From assembly GCF_016907675.1 (NCBI RefSeq), contig NZ_JAFBCJ010000001.1:744001-808000 (forward strand): a stretch of 64,000 bases of DNA, read 5' to 3'. The stretch comes from Geodermatophilus bullaregiensis (GTDB lineage: Bacteria > Actinomycetota > Actinomycetes > Mycobacteriales > Geodermatophilaceae). The notes below the pieces were generated by a model. The model was given only the letters and a program-made list of their open reading frames with translations. It had not been told where the DNA came from and did no database searches. The position numbers were made by a program, and so were the translations under genes. This document shows positions 40,830 to 50,583 of this stretch, piece after piece; the first letter of the stretch is position 1; each line of letters begins with the position of its first letter.

Positions 40830-43112
40830 GTGCGATCGATCGAGTCCCGCGGGGGCAACCGGCTGGCGTCCCGGTGGGCCCTGGTCCTGACGGGGGTGAC
40901 CCTCGCACTGTTCACCACCGGGGTGGGGTCCCGCCCGGACGGCGCGGCGTGGGCGTCGGCCTACGACCTCGTCCTCTACAACGCCGTCTACGTGGGCGGC
41001 GCGGTGGTGTGCGTCCTCGCCGCGGTCCGGCACGCCGCCGAGCGCCTCGCCTGGGCGAGCCTGGCCCTCGCCCTGCTGCTGAGCGTGGGCGGCAACCTCG
41101 CCTGGACCCTCGTCCTCGCCCCGATGGGCGAGCCGCCCTACCCCTCGGTCGCGGACGCCTTCTGGATCGCCTACTTCCTGCCGCTCTACGTCGCGCTCAT
41201 CGGCCTGATCCGCACCCGGGTGGGGCGCTTCCACACGAGCATGTGGCTCGACGGGGGCATCGGCGCCCTCGGCGCCACCGCCGTGGCCGTCGCCCTGCTG
41301 CTCGAGCCCGCCCTGCGCCTGACCGAGGGCGACCTCGCCACGGTCGTGACCAACCTGGCCTACCCGCTCGCCGACGTCGTCCTGCTCGCGCTGCTCGTGG
41401 CGGTGTCGGCCATCCTCGGTGTCCGCCGCGACCACACGCTGCTGCTGGTCGGCGGCGGCATCCTGGTCAACCTGGCCGGCGACATCGTCTACCTCGACCT
41501 GGCCACCACGGGCGTCTACGTCGAGGGCGGTCCCCTCGACCTCACCTGGCTGGGCGCCGTCGTGATGATGGCCGTGGCGGCGCACCGCAGCGACCGCGGG
41601 ACGCCGCCGGCACGGGACACCGACACCCAGGTCGGCTGGCGCGTGCTGGCCGTCCCCATGGTCTGCAACCTCGCCAGCCTCGCCGTCCTGGGCATCGGCT
41701 GGGGCGACCAGATGTCGCCCTGGGCGGCCTGGTGCGCGATCGGCTGCGTCCTGGCCGGTGTCGGGCGGACCACCGTCACCTTCCGCGAGGTGCGGGCCCT
41801 CAACGAGGTCCGGCTGGAGGCGCGCACCGACGAGCTGACCGGCCTGCCCAACCGCCGGGCCCTGCTCGAGGCCGCCCGCGCCGTCGTCGCCGAGGCCACC
41901 ACGGCCCGCCCGGCCGCCCTGCTGCTGCTCGACCTCGACGGCTTCAAGGAGGTCAACGACAGCCTCGGTCACGGCGCCGGCGACGAGCTGCTCTGCCAGG
42001 TGGGCCCGCGGCTGGCCCCGGCGCTGCGTCCCGGCGACCTGCTCGCCCGCCTGGGCGGGGACGAGTTCGCCGTCCTGCTGCCCGCGACCGACCTGGTGAC
42101 CGCGGCGGACCGGGCCGGCGTCGTCGACGAGCTGCTGCGCCAGCCCTTCCCCGTCGAGGGCATCCGGCTGCACGTGGGCGTCAGCATCGGCGTCTCGACC
42201 GCGCCCGTCCCCGCCGACGACGTCCAGGAGCTGCTGCGCTGCGCCGACGTGGCGATGTACGCGGCCAAGACCGACCGCAGCGGCGTGCAGGTGTACGTGC
42301 CCGACCCGGGCAGCGGCTCCTCAGAGCGGCTGCGGACGATGGAGGAGCTGCGCACCGCCCTGGTCGAGGGCGAGCTCGACGTCCACCTGCAGCCGCAGGT
42401 CTCGATGGACGACGGGCGGGTCGTCGGCTGCGAGGCGCTGCTGCGCTGGAACCACCCCACCCGCGGGCTGCTCAGCCCCGCCGTCGTGCTGCCCGCCGCC
42501 GAGCAGGCCGGGCTGCTGCGCCCGCTGACCGACGTCGTCCTCGATCGCTCCCTCGACGCGGTCGCGCGGTGGTGGGACACGCACCGGGTGCCGGTCTCGG
42601 TCAACCTGGCCGCGGCCAACGTCGCCGACCTCGACCTGCCGGCCAAGGTGGCCGCGAAGCTCGCCCAGCGGGGCCTGCCGCCGGAGGCCCTGACCCTGGA
42701 GCTGGTCGAGGACACCCTCATGTCCGACCCCGAGCGCGGCCGCACCGTGCTCGGCCAGCTGCGCCGGCTCGGCGTGCGGACGTCGATCGACGACTACGGC
42801 ACCGGCTACAGCTCGCTGGCCTACCTGCGGCACCTGCCGGCCGACGAGCTCAAGCTCGACCGCAGCCTCACCGCCGACGTCGCCCGCGACGAGCGGGCCG
42901 CGGCGATCGTGCGGCACACCGCGGCCCTCGCCCACGACCTGGGCCTGAGCCTGGTCGCCGAGGGCGTGGAGGACCTGGCCACCGGCCGCCGGCTGGCCGA
43001 CCTCGGCTGCGACGTCGCCCAGGGGTACGGCATCGCCCGGCCCATGCCGCTCGCGGCCTTCCTGGGCTGGCTGGCCGGTGAGCGCACCGAGCGGCTCCGC
43101 ACCCCGGTGTGA
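40830..43112 (+). CDS. Membrane-bound diguanylate cyclase/phosphodiesterase (GGDEF-EAL)
   Basis: 760 aa. Eight or nine transmembrane helices (about residues 12-320) form an unassigned sensor. The GGDEF domain (about 330-490) has RLGGDEFAVLLP intact and RPGD five residues upstream as a product-inhibition site. The EAL domain (about 505-755) keeps CEALLRW, NLAAAN, LELVEDTL, DDYGTGYSSLAYL, LKLDRSL and EGVED, the main metal-binding and catalytic residues. It could both make and degrade c-di-GMP. GAGAAGG lies 5 nt before the GTG. It is divergent from leuS and precedes the repeat-protein gene by 123 nt. Confidence 0.9.
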   Translation: MRSIESRGGNRLASRWALVLTGVTLALFTTGVGSRPDGAAWASAYDLVLYNAVYVGGAVVCVLAAVRHAAERLAWASLALALLLSVGGNLAWTLVLAPMGEPPYPSVADAFWIAYFLPLYVALIGLIRTRVGRFHTSMWLDGGIGALGATAVAVALLLEPALRLTEGDLATVVTNLAYPLADVVLLALLVAVSAILGVRRDHTLLLVGGGILVNLAGDIVYLDLATTGVYVEGGPLDLTWLGAVVMMAVAAHRSDRGTPPARDTDTQVGWRVLAVPMVCNLASLAVLGIGWGDQMSPWAAWCAIGCVLAGVGRTTVTFREVRALNEVRLEARTDELTGLPNRRALLEAARAVVAEATTARPAALLLLDLDGFKEVNDSLGHGAGDELLCQVGPRLAPALRPGDLLARLGGDEFAVLLPATDLVTAADRAGVVDELLRQPFPVEGIRLHVGVSIGVSTAPVPADDVQELLRCADVAMYAAKTDRSGVQVYVPDPGSGSSERLRTMEELRTALVEGELDVHLQPQVSMDDGRVVGCEALLRWNHPTRGLLSPAVVLPAAEQAGLLRPLTDVVLDRSLDAVARWWDTHRVPVSVNLAAANVADLDLPAKVAAKLAQRGLPPEALTLELVEDTLMSDPERGRTVLGQLRRLGVRTSIDDYGTGYSSLAYLRHLPADELKLDRSLTADVARDERAAAIVRHTAALAHDLGLSLVAEGVEDLATGRRLADLGCDVAQGYGIARPMPLAAFLGWLAGERTERLRTPV

Positions 43113-43235
43113 CGACCGCACCGCGGGGCGGGACGACCGGACCGTGACGACGGCGCCCGCAGCCGCCCGGGGTGTGCCGACCAGCCGGACCGGGCAGGAT
43201 GACCGGGAGTCGATCAACCCGGAGGTTCAGATCCC

Positions 43236-44417
43236 GTGTTCCGCACACAGTCCCCTGGTCAGGTCATCGGGGCCGAGCTCCAGGAGGGCCTCAGCCACCT
43301 CGGTGCTGCCGCCACCGAGGCCGGCCGGGTCGCCGCGGAGCAACTCGTCCCCCGTGTCGAGGCCGCGCGCGAGGCGGCCGGCCCGGTGCTCGACGCCGCG
43401 CGGGAGGTGCTCGTCCCGAGGATGGCCGCCGCCGCCGCGGTCGCCGGCCCCGCCGTGACCTCGGCGCTCGACGCGCTGACGCCGCGCGTCGAGGCCGCCC
43501 GCGTCGCCGCCGCCCCGACGCTGGAGCTGGCCCGCGACCGGGTCGACGCCGCCGTCGAGGCCCTCATCCCGCGCATCGAGACCGCCCGCAGCACCGCCGG
43601 CCCCGCCGTCAGCTCGGCGCTGACCTCCGCCGGGGCCGCGGCCGCCAAGGCCGCCGCCGACCTCGCGCCCCACGTCGAGTCCGCCCAGGTCGCCACGCGC
43701 CGGGCCCTGACCGACGAGGTCACCCCGCGCGTCCTGGCCGCCCGCGAGGCGCTGGGCCCCGTCCTGGACAGCGCCCGCGGCGCCCTCGCCACCGGTGTCG
43801 CCACCGCGCTGGTAGAGCTCGAGCACCGCCGCGCGGACCTGGTGTCCGGCACCACGAAGGCCACCGCCGACGTCCGCCGGACGACGGCGAGGGCGACGCG
43901 GGACGCCCGCCGGGAGGCGGCGCGGCAGCGCGCCCGGCTGGAGAGGACGGCGGCGAGGACCGCCACGCTGGTCAGGCGCCGGGCCGTCGTCGAGCCCGCG
44001 CCGAGCCGCTGGCCGTGGCTGGTGGCGCTCGTGGCCGCCGTCGCCGCGGCGACGGTGCTCGCGCGCCGCAGGAAGGACGACCCGTGGACGCCGGCACCCG
44101 CCGGTGACGGGCCAGTGCCCAGCTACCGAGAGGACCCCGTGCCCAGCTCCCCGAGCAACGACAACGCCGGCAAGACCGTCTCCTCCGCCCAGATGACCTC
44201 GGGCGACGGCACCCCGCCGGACAGCGACCTCGGCTGGCGGACCGACACCGACCAGCCCGCCGCAGGCAGCGCCACCGCGAACGACCCGGCGCTCGACACC
44301 GCGACCGCCTCGCCCGACGGCAGCCCGCAGATCGCGGAGGCCAACACCGGGTCGGCGCAGAACCCCGACCTCGACCCGACCAACAGCGACATCCAGGACG
44401 GCCCGGCCAAGGCCTGA
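43236..44417 (+). CDS. Membrane-anchored amphipathic repeat protein (apolipoprotein-like 22-residue repeats)
   Basis: 393 aa. Residues about 37-200 consist of helical repeats starting L-x-P-R-V/M/I: LVPRVEAAREAAGPVLDAA, LVPRMAAAAAVAGPAVTSA, LTPRVEAARVAAAPTLELA, LIPRIETARSTAGPAVSSA, LAPHVESAQVATRRALT, then TPRVLAAREALGPVLDSA. The first two are exactly 22 residues; later ones have 7- or 11-residue insertions. A very basic segment, a single helix (PWLVALVAAVAAATVLA) with RRRK after it, and an acidic disordered tail of about 120 residues follow. GGAGG lies 10 nt before the GTG. Related actinobacterial proteins are annotated hypothetical; lipid-surface binding is inference. Confidence 0.8.
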   Translation: MFRTQSPGQVIGAELQEGLSHLGAAATEAGRVAAEQLVPRVEAAREAAGPVLDAAREVLVPRMAAAAAVAGPAVTSALDALTPRVEAARVAAAPTLELARDRVDAAVEALIPRIETARSTAGPAVSSALTSAGAAAAKAAADLAPHVESAQVATRRALTDEVTPRVLAAREALGPVLDSARGALATGVATALVELEHRRADLVSGTTKATADVRRTTARATRDARREAARQRARLERTAARTATLVRRRAVVEPAPSRWPWLVALVAAVAAATVLARRRKDDPWTPAPAGDGPVPSYREDPVPSSPSNDNAGKTVSSAQMTSGDGTPPDSDLGWRTDTDQPAAGSATANDPALDTATASPDGSPQIAEANTGSAQNPDLDPTNSDIQDGPAKA

Positions 44418-44431
44418 CCCTCCCCTGCCGC

Positions 44432-44470
44432 GACGACGGCCCCCGGGCAGCCCGCCCGGGGGCCGTCGTC
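44432..44470 (+). terminator. Terminator downstream of the repeat-protein gene
   Basis: A 17-bp perfect inverted repeat (GACGACGGCCCCCGGGC and complement) with a 5-nt loop. Confidence 0.85.
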
Positions 44471-44497
44471 GTCACCGGGCCGGTCGGAGCACCGGGG

Positions 44498-44503
44498 TAC
44501 CGT
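44498..44503 (+). promoter_or_regulatory. Leaderless -10 element of lipA
   Basis: TACCGT ends 7 nt before GTG 44511. Confidence 0.6.
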
Positions 44504-44510
44504 GGGGATC

Positions 44511-45485
44511 GTGAGCGAGACGGTGACGACCAGCAGCTCCGAGCCGTCGACGATCGGCCCCGCGGGCCGCAAGCTGCTGCGCCTGGAGGTGCGCAACAGC
44601 CAGGTCCCGATCGAGCGCAAGCCGGAGTGGATCAAGACCCGGCTCAAGACCGGCCCGGAGTACACCGAGCTGAAGTCGCTGGTCCGCCGTGAGGGCCTGC
44701 ACACCGTCTGCGAAGAGGCCGGCTGCCCCAACATCTACGAGTGCTGGGAGGACCGGGAGGCCACCTTCCTCATCGGTGGCGACCAGTGCACCCGGCGCTG
44801 CGACTTCTGCCAGATCGACACCGGCAAGCCCGCCGACTTCGACGCCGACGAGCCGCGCCGGGTCGCCGAGAGCGTGGCCACCATGCAGCTGCGCTACGCC
44901 ACCGTCACCGGCGTCGCGCGCGACGACCTGCCCGACGGCGGCGCGTGGCTCTACGCCGAGACCGTGCGGCAGATCCACGCCGCCGTCCCCGGCTGCGGCG
45001 TCGAGCTGCTCATCCCCGACTTCAACGCCGACCCGGCGCAGCTGGCCGAGGTGTTCTCCTCCCGGCCGGAGGTCCTGGCGCACAACGTCGAGACGGTGCC
45101 GCGGATCTTCAAGCGGATCCGGCCCGGCTTCCGCTTCGAGCGCTCGCTGGCCGTGATCACCGCCGCCCGCGAGGCCGGCCTGGTCACCAAGTCCAACCTC
45201 ATCCTGGGCATGGGCGAGGAGCCGCACGAGGTCGTCGAGACCATGCGGGCCCTGCACGAGGCCGGCTGCGACCTGCTGACCATCACCCAGTACCTGCGGC
45301 CCTCGCCGCGGCACCACCCCGTCGTCCGCTGGGTCAAGCCCGACGAGTTCGTCGGCTTCCAGCAGCAGGCCGAGGAGATCGGCTTCCCCGGCGTGCTCGC
45401 CGGACCGCTGGTGCGCAGCTCCTACCGGGCCGGCCGGCTCTACCAGCAGGCCGTCGAGGCCCGCGGGCTGACCCGCTCGATCTGA
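44511..45485 (+). CDS. lipA: Lipoyl synthase (radical SAM)
   Basis: 324 aa. The auxiliary cluster Cys are in [12 protein letters not shown] and the radical SAM cluster Cys in CTRRCDFC; the terminal RSSY Ser ligand is in [11 protein letters not shown]. LipA inserts two sulfur atoms into protein-bound octanoyl groups made by LipB. It matches Rv2218 and keeps the neighbour order lipA-DUF4191-RDD-glnA. The start is chosen from the leaderless -10; the frame also offers GTG 44502. Confidence 0.94.
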   Translation: MSETVTTSSSEPSTIGPAGRKLLRLEVRNSQVPIERKPEWIKTRLKTGPEYTELKSLVRREGLHTVCEEAGCPNIYECWEDREATFLIGGDQCTRRCDFCQIDTGKPADFDADEPRRVAESVATMQLRYATVTGVARDDLPDGGAWLYAETVRQIHAAVPGCGVELLIPDFNADPAQLAEVFSSRPEVLAHNVETVPRIFKRIRPGFRFERSLAVITAAREAGLVTKSNLILGMGEEPHEVVETMRALHEAGCDLLTITQYLRPSPRHHPVVRWVKPDEFVGFQQQAEEIGFPGVLAGPLVRSSYRAGRLYQQAVEARGLTRSI

Positions 45486-45492
45486 GGACGTC

Positions 45493-45518
45493 GCGGCCGG
45501 CCCACCGGGGCCGGCCGC
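45493..45518 (+). terminator. Terminator of lipA
   Basis: GCGGCCGGCCC and complement form an 11-bp stem with a 4-nt loop 8 nt after the stop. Confidence 0.7.
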
Positions 45519-45527
45519 GCACGCCCC

Positions 45528-45533
45528 TATCCT
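45528..45533 (+). promoter_or_regulatory. Leaderless -10 element of the DUF4191 gene
   Basis: TATCCT ends 6 nt before ATG 45540. Confidence 0.6.
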
Positions 45534-45539
45534 GGGGGC

Positions 45540-46451
45540 ATGGCACGCAGCAAGCCCACAGACTCCCCCGCCCCCACCGGCAAGGCCGGACGGGGTCCCG
45601 GCACCGCAGGGCGCGGGCGGTCCTCGGGGACTGCGGCCGGTGCGACGGCCTCGGGCGCGACGGCCTCGGGCGCGACGGCCGCGGGCGGCCCGGGCAAGAC
45701 GGGCAAGGCGGGTAAGACGGGCAAGGCGGGTAAGACCAAGCTCGGCAAGGACGGGCAGCCGAAGGTCGGCCGGCTCAGGAAGATCGGCAACCAGGCCCGC
45801 ATGATCAAGCAGGCCTACTCGCTGACGCGCAAGAACGACCCCAAGCTGCCCTGGCTGATGCTCATCGTCTTCGTGGCGGTGGCCGGCGTCGTGGAGCTGC
45901 TGGCCGTCCTCTTCGGCGCCCCGTTCCTCTTCATCCCGATCGCGATCGTCCTCGGGGTGCTGGCCGCGATGATCGTCTTCGGCCGGCGGGCGCAGGGCTC
46001 GGCCTACCGGCAGGTCGAGGGGCAGCCCGGCGCGGCGGCCTGGGTGTTGGAGGGCATGCGCGGCGACTGGCGGGTCTCCGCGGGCGTCGCCGGCACCACC
46101 CAGCTCGACGCCGTCCACCGGGTGCTCGGCCGGCCCGGGATCATCCTCGTCGGGGAGGGCTCCCCCGCCCGGGTCCGCGGCCTGATCGCGCAGGAGAAGA
46201 AGAAGATCGCCCGCGTGGTCGGCGACACCCCGATCTACGACGTCATCGTCGGCGACGAGGAGGGGCAGGTGCCCCTGCGCAAGCTCAGCGCGCACGTGAT
46301 GAAGCTGCCGCGCAACCTGTCCGCCGCGGAGGTCAACAGCCTCGGCCGGCGGATGGCCGCTCTCGGCGGTCCCAAGATGCCCGTCCCGGGCGGCCCGATG
46401 CCGGGCGGGCGGCAGATGACGGTCAGCTCGCGGCAGGTCCGCCGCCGCTGA
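45540..46451 (+). CDS. DUF4191 family membrane protein
   Basis: 303 aa. A 75-residue low-complexity N-tail with GATASGATASGATA and GKTGKAGKTGKAGK repeats leads to the core: RKIGNQARMIKQAYSLTRKND, two helices (WLMLIVFVAVAGVVELLAVLF and FIPIAIVLGVLAAMIVFGRR), then QPGAAAWVLEGMRGDWRV and GDTPIYDVIVGDEEGQVPL. It matches Rv2219. Function unknown. The tail is lineage-specific and basic. Confidence 0.9.
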   Translation: MARSKPTDSPAPTGKAGRGPGTAGRGRSSGTAAGATASGATASGATAAGGPGKTGKAGKTGKAGKTKLGKDGQPKVGRLRKIGNQARMIKQAYSLTRKNDPKLPWLMLIVFVAVAGVVELLAVLFGAPFLFIPIAIVLGVLAAMIVFGRRAQGSAYRQVEGQPGAAAWVLEGMRGDWRVSAGVAGTTQLDAVHRVLGRPGIILVGEGSPARVRGLIAQEKKKIARVVGDTPIYDVIVGDEEGQVPLRKLSAHVMKLPRNLSAAEVNSLGRRMAALGGPKMPVPGGPMPGGRQMTVSSRQVRRR

Positions 46452-46468
46452 CCGACCCGACCCGCCGG

Positions 46469-46548
46469 GATCAGGGGACCTGATCGTGCGGTGTCCTCCC
46501 TGACCGTGGGACGTCGGGGAGGACGCTCGACGACCAGGTCACCTGATC
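46469..46548. repeat. 80-bp imperfect palindrome
   Basis: Two 36-nt arms around an 8-nt centre match at 29 of 36 positions. Each arm begins with its own small palindrome (GATCAGG-GGA-CCTGATC; GATCAGGTGACCTGGTC). It fills the gap between the converging DUF4191 and GNAT genes and may serve as a bidirectional terminator; the size and nested symmetry also suit a dispersed palindromic repeat. Confidence 0.8.
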
Positions 46549-46568
46549 GTCGCCGGGCCCGGGCGGGC

Positions 46569-47126
46569 CTACAGCCGGGCGAAGGGGTCGGCGTAGCGGA
46601 ACGTGCCGCGCTGCTCCGGGCCGGCCAGCCGGCGGGCCTGGAAGTGCACACCCCACGCCGGGTCGGGCGGGGCGACGCCCAGGTCGGTCGAGCGGACGAA
46701 GCCGAAGCGCCCGTAGTAGCCGGGCGACCCCAGCAGCGCCACCAGGTGCTCGCCGGCCGCCTCGGCGACGGCGAGCAGGGCGTGCACCAGCACGGTCCCG
46801 ACGCCCCGGCCCTGCGTCTCGGGGCGCACGCCGAGCGGCCCGAGCCCGAGCGCCGCGGCGCCGAGCGGCTCGAGCCACCCGCGGGTGGCGATGAGGTGGC
46901 CGATGACGTCGTCGCCGTCGGTGGCGACCAGGGACAGGTGCGGCAGGAACCCGGCGTCCTCGCGCAGCTCACCGACCAGCCGCGCCTCGACGACGTCCGA
47001 TTCCCCGTCGGGCGGCCCGAACGCGGCACGGTGCAGGGCGGCGACGGCCGCGTGGTCGGCCGGCCGCTCCCGCCGGACGACCATCGTGCGGGGACCGGCC
47101 GCGAACTCGCGAGCGGTGGGGAGCAC
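46569..47126 (-). CDS. GNAT family N-acetyltransferase
   Basis: 185 aa. The acetyl-CoA loop is [21 protein letters not shown], preceded by GHLIATRGW and followed by [21 protein letters not shown], as in YhbS-type acetyltransferases. The target is unknown. GAGGGA lies just before GTG 47126; an ATG at 47084 has no ribosome site, so the longer form is preferred. It follows the RDD gene after 9 nt and is probably in its operon. Confidence 0.88.
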   Translation of the reverse strand: MLPTAREFAAGPRTMVVRRERPADHAAVAALHRAAFGPPDGESDVVEARLVGELREDAGFLPHLSLVATDGDDVIGHLIATRGWLEPLGAAALGLGPLGVRPETQGRGVGTVLVHALLAVAEAAGEHLVALLGSPGYYGRFGFVRSTDLGVAPPDPAWGVHFQARRLAGPEQRGTFRYADPFARL

Positions 47127-47135
47127 GGGAGTCCC

Positions 47136-47558
47136 TCAGCGGTCGCGGACGACGGCGGTGTCGGTGAGCCGGTCGTGCAGCCCACGACCGTCCGCATCGA
47201 CGACGAGCGCCGGCACGAGCAGCATCAGCAGTCCGGTGCGGACGACGGCACGCCACGGGGCGAGCCGTGCGCCCGGGCTCGGGTGGGCCAGCCGCAGCCC
47301 GAGCAGGCGCATGCCCGGCGTCTGCCCGGCCACGACGAGGAACACCACCGTGACGACGGCGAAGGACAGCAGGCTCCAGTTGCCCGGCAGGCTCGGCGCG
47401 GTGAACAGGCCGGCCACCACCGCGCAGAGGACCGCGTCGACGAGGAAGGCCCCGACCCGGGTGCTGAAGGGCGCCAGCGACCCGGCCCCGTCGGACGGGA
47501 GGCCCAGGGAGGCGCCCCGCCTGCGCTCCTGAGAGGGTGGCTGCGCGTCCCTGACCAT
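47136..47558 (-). CDS. RDD family membrane protein
   Basis: 140 aa. [18 protein letters not shown] with its Arg and Asp, a second helix ([18 protein letters not shown]), [12 protein letters not shown] and the last RDD-box residues in [14 protein letters not shown] define the family. It matches Rv2219A, immediately upstream of and divergent from glnA. Function unknown, possibly transport. The ATG is supported by TACGCT 7 nt upstream. Confidence 0.88.
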   Translation of the reverse strand: MVRDAQPPSQERRRGASLGLPSDGAGSLAPFSTRVGAFLVDAVLCAVVAGLFTAPSLPGNWSLLSFAVVTVVFLVVAGQTPGMRLLGLRLAHPSPGARLAPWRAVVRTGLLMLLVPALVVDADGRGLHDRLTDTAVVRDR

Positions 47559-47565
47559 GTCCACC

Positions 47566-47571
47566 AGCGTA
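47566..47571 (-). promoter_or_regulatory. Leaderless -10 element of the RDD gene
   Basis: TACGCT on the minus strand ends 7 nt before ATG 47558. Confidence 0.6.
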
Positions 47572-47638
47572 GGACCCGCCCGCAGCCCGGCTCCCCGGCC
47601 GAGCAGCGACGACCGTCCGCGACACGCCGACGACCGTT

Positions 47639-47676
47639 GTTACCGCCGCGAAACAGGCGGGACACCGGGGAGCAAC
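47639..47676 (+). promoter_or_regulatory. GlnR-type nitrogen box upstream of glnA
   Basis: GTTAC-6-GAAAC-6-GACAC-6-GCAAC, with spacers of exactly six bases. This fits the actinobacterial GlnR consensus of two gTnAC-n6-GaAAC half-sites, with one mismatch in the last block. It lies about 50 bp before the glnA start. Confidence 0.8.
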
Positions 47677-47726
47677 TCCCCGGCCATAGCGTGCTGAACG
47701 GCTGTCCGCCCACTCCCGGAGGATCG

Positions 47727-49160
<1,434 letters not shown>

Positions 49161-49174
49161 GTCGGACGCAACGA

Positions 49175-49213
49175 CGAGGGGCCGGTGACCTGCGACGGGT
49201 CACCGGCCCCTCG
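49175..49213 (+). terminator. Terminator of glnA
   Basis: A 16-bp perfect inverted repeat (CGAGGGGCCGGTGACC and complement) with a 7-nt loop. It overlaps the end of the integrase remnant on the other strand. Confidence 0.85.
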
Positions 49214-49520
49214 TGCTCGCGAGCTGCTCCCAGTGCGGTCGATCTCCGATTCCTGAGCGAGCACGCAGCACCGCCCCGACGACGGACCGGGTCGCCTCGT
49301 CCCGGTCGGGCCACAGGTGTCCCTAGCCACAGGTGTCCAAGGGTGTTCTGCGTCGTGGTGGCCGAGCGGTGCCGGAGCCGGTGCAGCCCCGTCTCCACGT
49401 CCGGCCCCGAGGCGATCAGCAACGAGGCGTCGGAGTGCCGCAGGTCGTGGAAGCGAGTGCCGTCGGCGAACTCGTCGTGACGGGTCCCGAGGTCGTCCCT
49501 GGTGCCCGGCGCACCGCAGT
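49200..49520 (-). pseudogene. Tyrosine recombinase (phage integrase) C-terminal remnant
   Basis: On the minus strand the frame reads DGTRFHDLRHSDASLL, IASGPDVETGLHRLRH and RSATTTQNTLGHLW, the C-terminal catalytic region of an actinobacterial phage-type integrase with the Arg (HDLRH) and His (LRH) boxes. The nucleophile Tyr before GHLW is Leu. A 16-bp tandem duplication at about 49312-49343 (GGACACCTGTGG plus 4 nt, twice) shifts the frame; without one copy it continues PDRDEATRSVVGAVL to a stop at 49200. The N-terminal two thirds are missing. Confidence 0.82.
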
Positions 49521-49639
49521 CGGGGAGAAGCGCCGGATACCGGGGTCGCCGGCGTGCAGCCGGCCGGCAGCCTCAGCAGGTGGAGCGGGGCCGTCACGAG
49601 CGGTGTGGGCTCGGGCTCACCGACCGGCGGAGCGCGCTG

Positions 49640-50512
49640 TCAGATCGTGTCGATGTGCCGGTTCGTCCCGGGCACCAGCGGGACGAACGGGCTCGCGAAC
49701 TCCATCCGTCCGATGCCTGCTTCGTCGAGCACGTCGGGATGTGGTGTGAAGCGCTCCTGCCAGCCGTCCCGCGGGTCGTCCTCGGTGAACCACAGGAGGG
49801 TGAGGCGCTGGTCGGCGTCGTCGCCGTAGGTGCGGGGGATGCGCCGGGTCCTGTTCGCGAGTTCGTCCGGCAGGTCGGCGTCGAGGCAGACGAGGCACAT
49901 GGCGGCACGGGCCGATCGCAGGTGCGCAGGGATGAAGTCGTGCACGAGCCAGGCGGCGAGCTGCTCGCGGTCGTGTCCCGGCCGTGTGCGCAGGACCTCG
50001 AGCACGACACCGCCGAACGGGTAGTCCAACGCGTGGACGTCGAGCGGGCCGTCGGCGTCCGGAGCGTCGTAGACGGCGCCGACGTAGGGCTGGATCCTGC
50101 TGAAGACGTGACGGCGTGGGATGTCGTCGACGTACATCCGCCCCTCACCGGCCAGGCCGGCGATGGTGTCGCCGAGTGCGGATCCCACGTCGTCCACGTG
50201 CCCCCGGCTGAAGAAGTTGAGGTGGAGGAAGCGGCCGGCCTCCGGAGGCTGGAACGTGCCGTTCCCCTCCGAGATCCGCAGCGCCTGGTGGTCGCGCGGG
50301 CTGACCCAGCGTCGCCCGGCGAAGATCCACGGCAGGCTCATCCCGCCGGCGTAGAAGTGGTCGTCGCCGTACCACTGGTTGAACGCGGCTTCGAAACCGG
50401 CATCGGGCTCCATGAGGCTGACCCAGACCGCGCCGATCTGGACGTGCTGGTCCCGGAGCCGACCTCGTGGAGCCACTGCGTCACGGGTCGTCGTCATGGC
50501 AGGCGTGGGCAT
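49640..50512 (-). CDS. EthD-like/dimeric alpha-beta barrel protein of unknown function
   Basis: 290 aa from GCATGC-adjacent ATG 50512, or 285 aa from ATG 50497; neither has a clear ribosome site. Two halves look alike: VWVSLMEPDAGFEAAFNQWYGDDHFYAGG and a later VVLEVLRTRPGHDREQLAAWLVHDFIP, each strand-helix with acidic and His residues, as in EthD or other ferredoxin-like dimeric barrels. No catalytic motif is recognised. It is transcribed divergently from an IclR regulator with a palindrome between them, which suggests a catabolic role under IclR control. Confidence 0.75.
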   Translation of the reverse strand: MPTPAMTTTRDAVAPRGRLRDQHVQIGAVWVSLMEPDAGFEAAFNQWYGDDHFYAGGMSLPWIFAGRRWVSPRDHQALRISEGNGTFQPPEAGRFLHLNFFSRGHVDDVGSALGDTIAGLAGEGRMYVDDIPRRHVFSRIQPYVGAVYDAPDADGPLDVHALDYPFGGVVLEVLRTRPGHDREQLAAWLVHDFIPAHLRSARAAMCLVCLDADLPDELANRTRRIPRTYGDDADQRLTLLWFTEDDPRDGWQERFTPHPDVLDEAGIGRMEFASPFVPLVPGTNRHIDTI

Positions 50513-50524
50513 GCGCGGACGCTA

Positions 50525-50555
50525 GACAGCGCACAGCCGCACGGTCGACGCTGTC
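50525..50555. promoter_or_regulatory. Candidate IclR operator
   Basis: GACAGCG and CGCTGTC, perfect 7-bp arms with a 17-bp spacer, sit in the 71-bp gap between the divergent EthD-like and IclR genes. Confidence 0.5.
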
Positions 50556-50583
50556 CTCTCACCCAGTGGGAGGCGGGGCGCCG

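Noticed and set aside
37335-43112. A 1925-codon open frame covering leuS antisense and the GGDEF-EAL gene
   Set aside because: The part before 40830 is the antisense shadow of leuS with Gln/Arg/Val-rich noise; only the last 760 codons have protein-like domains.
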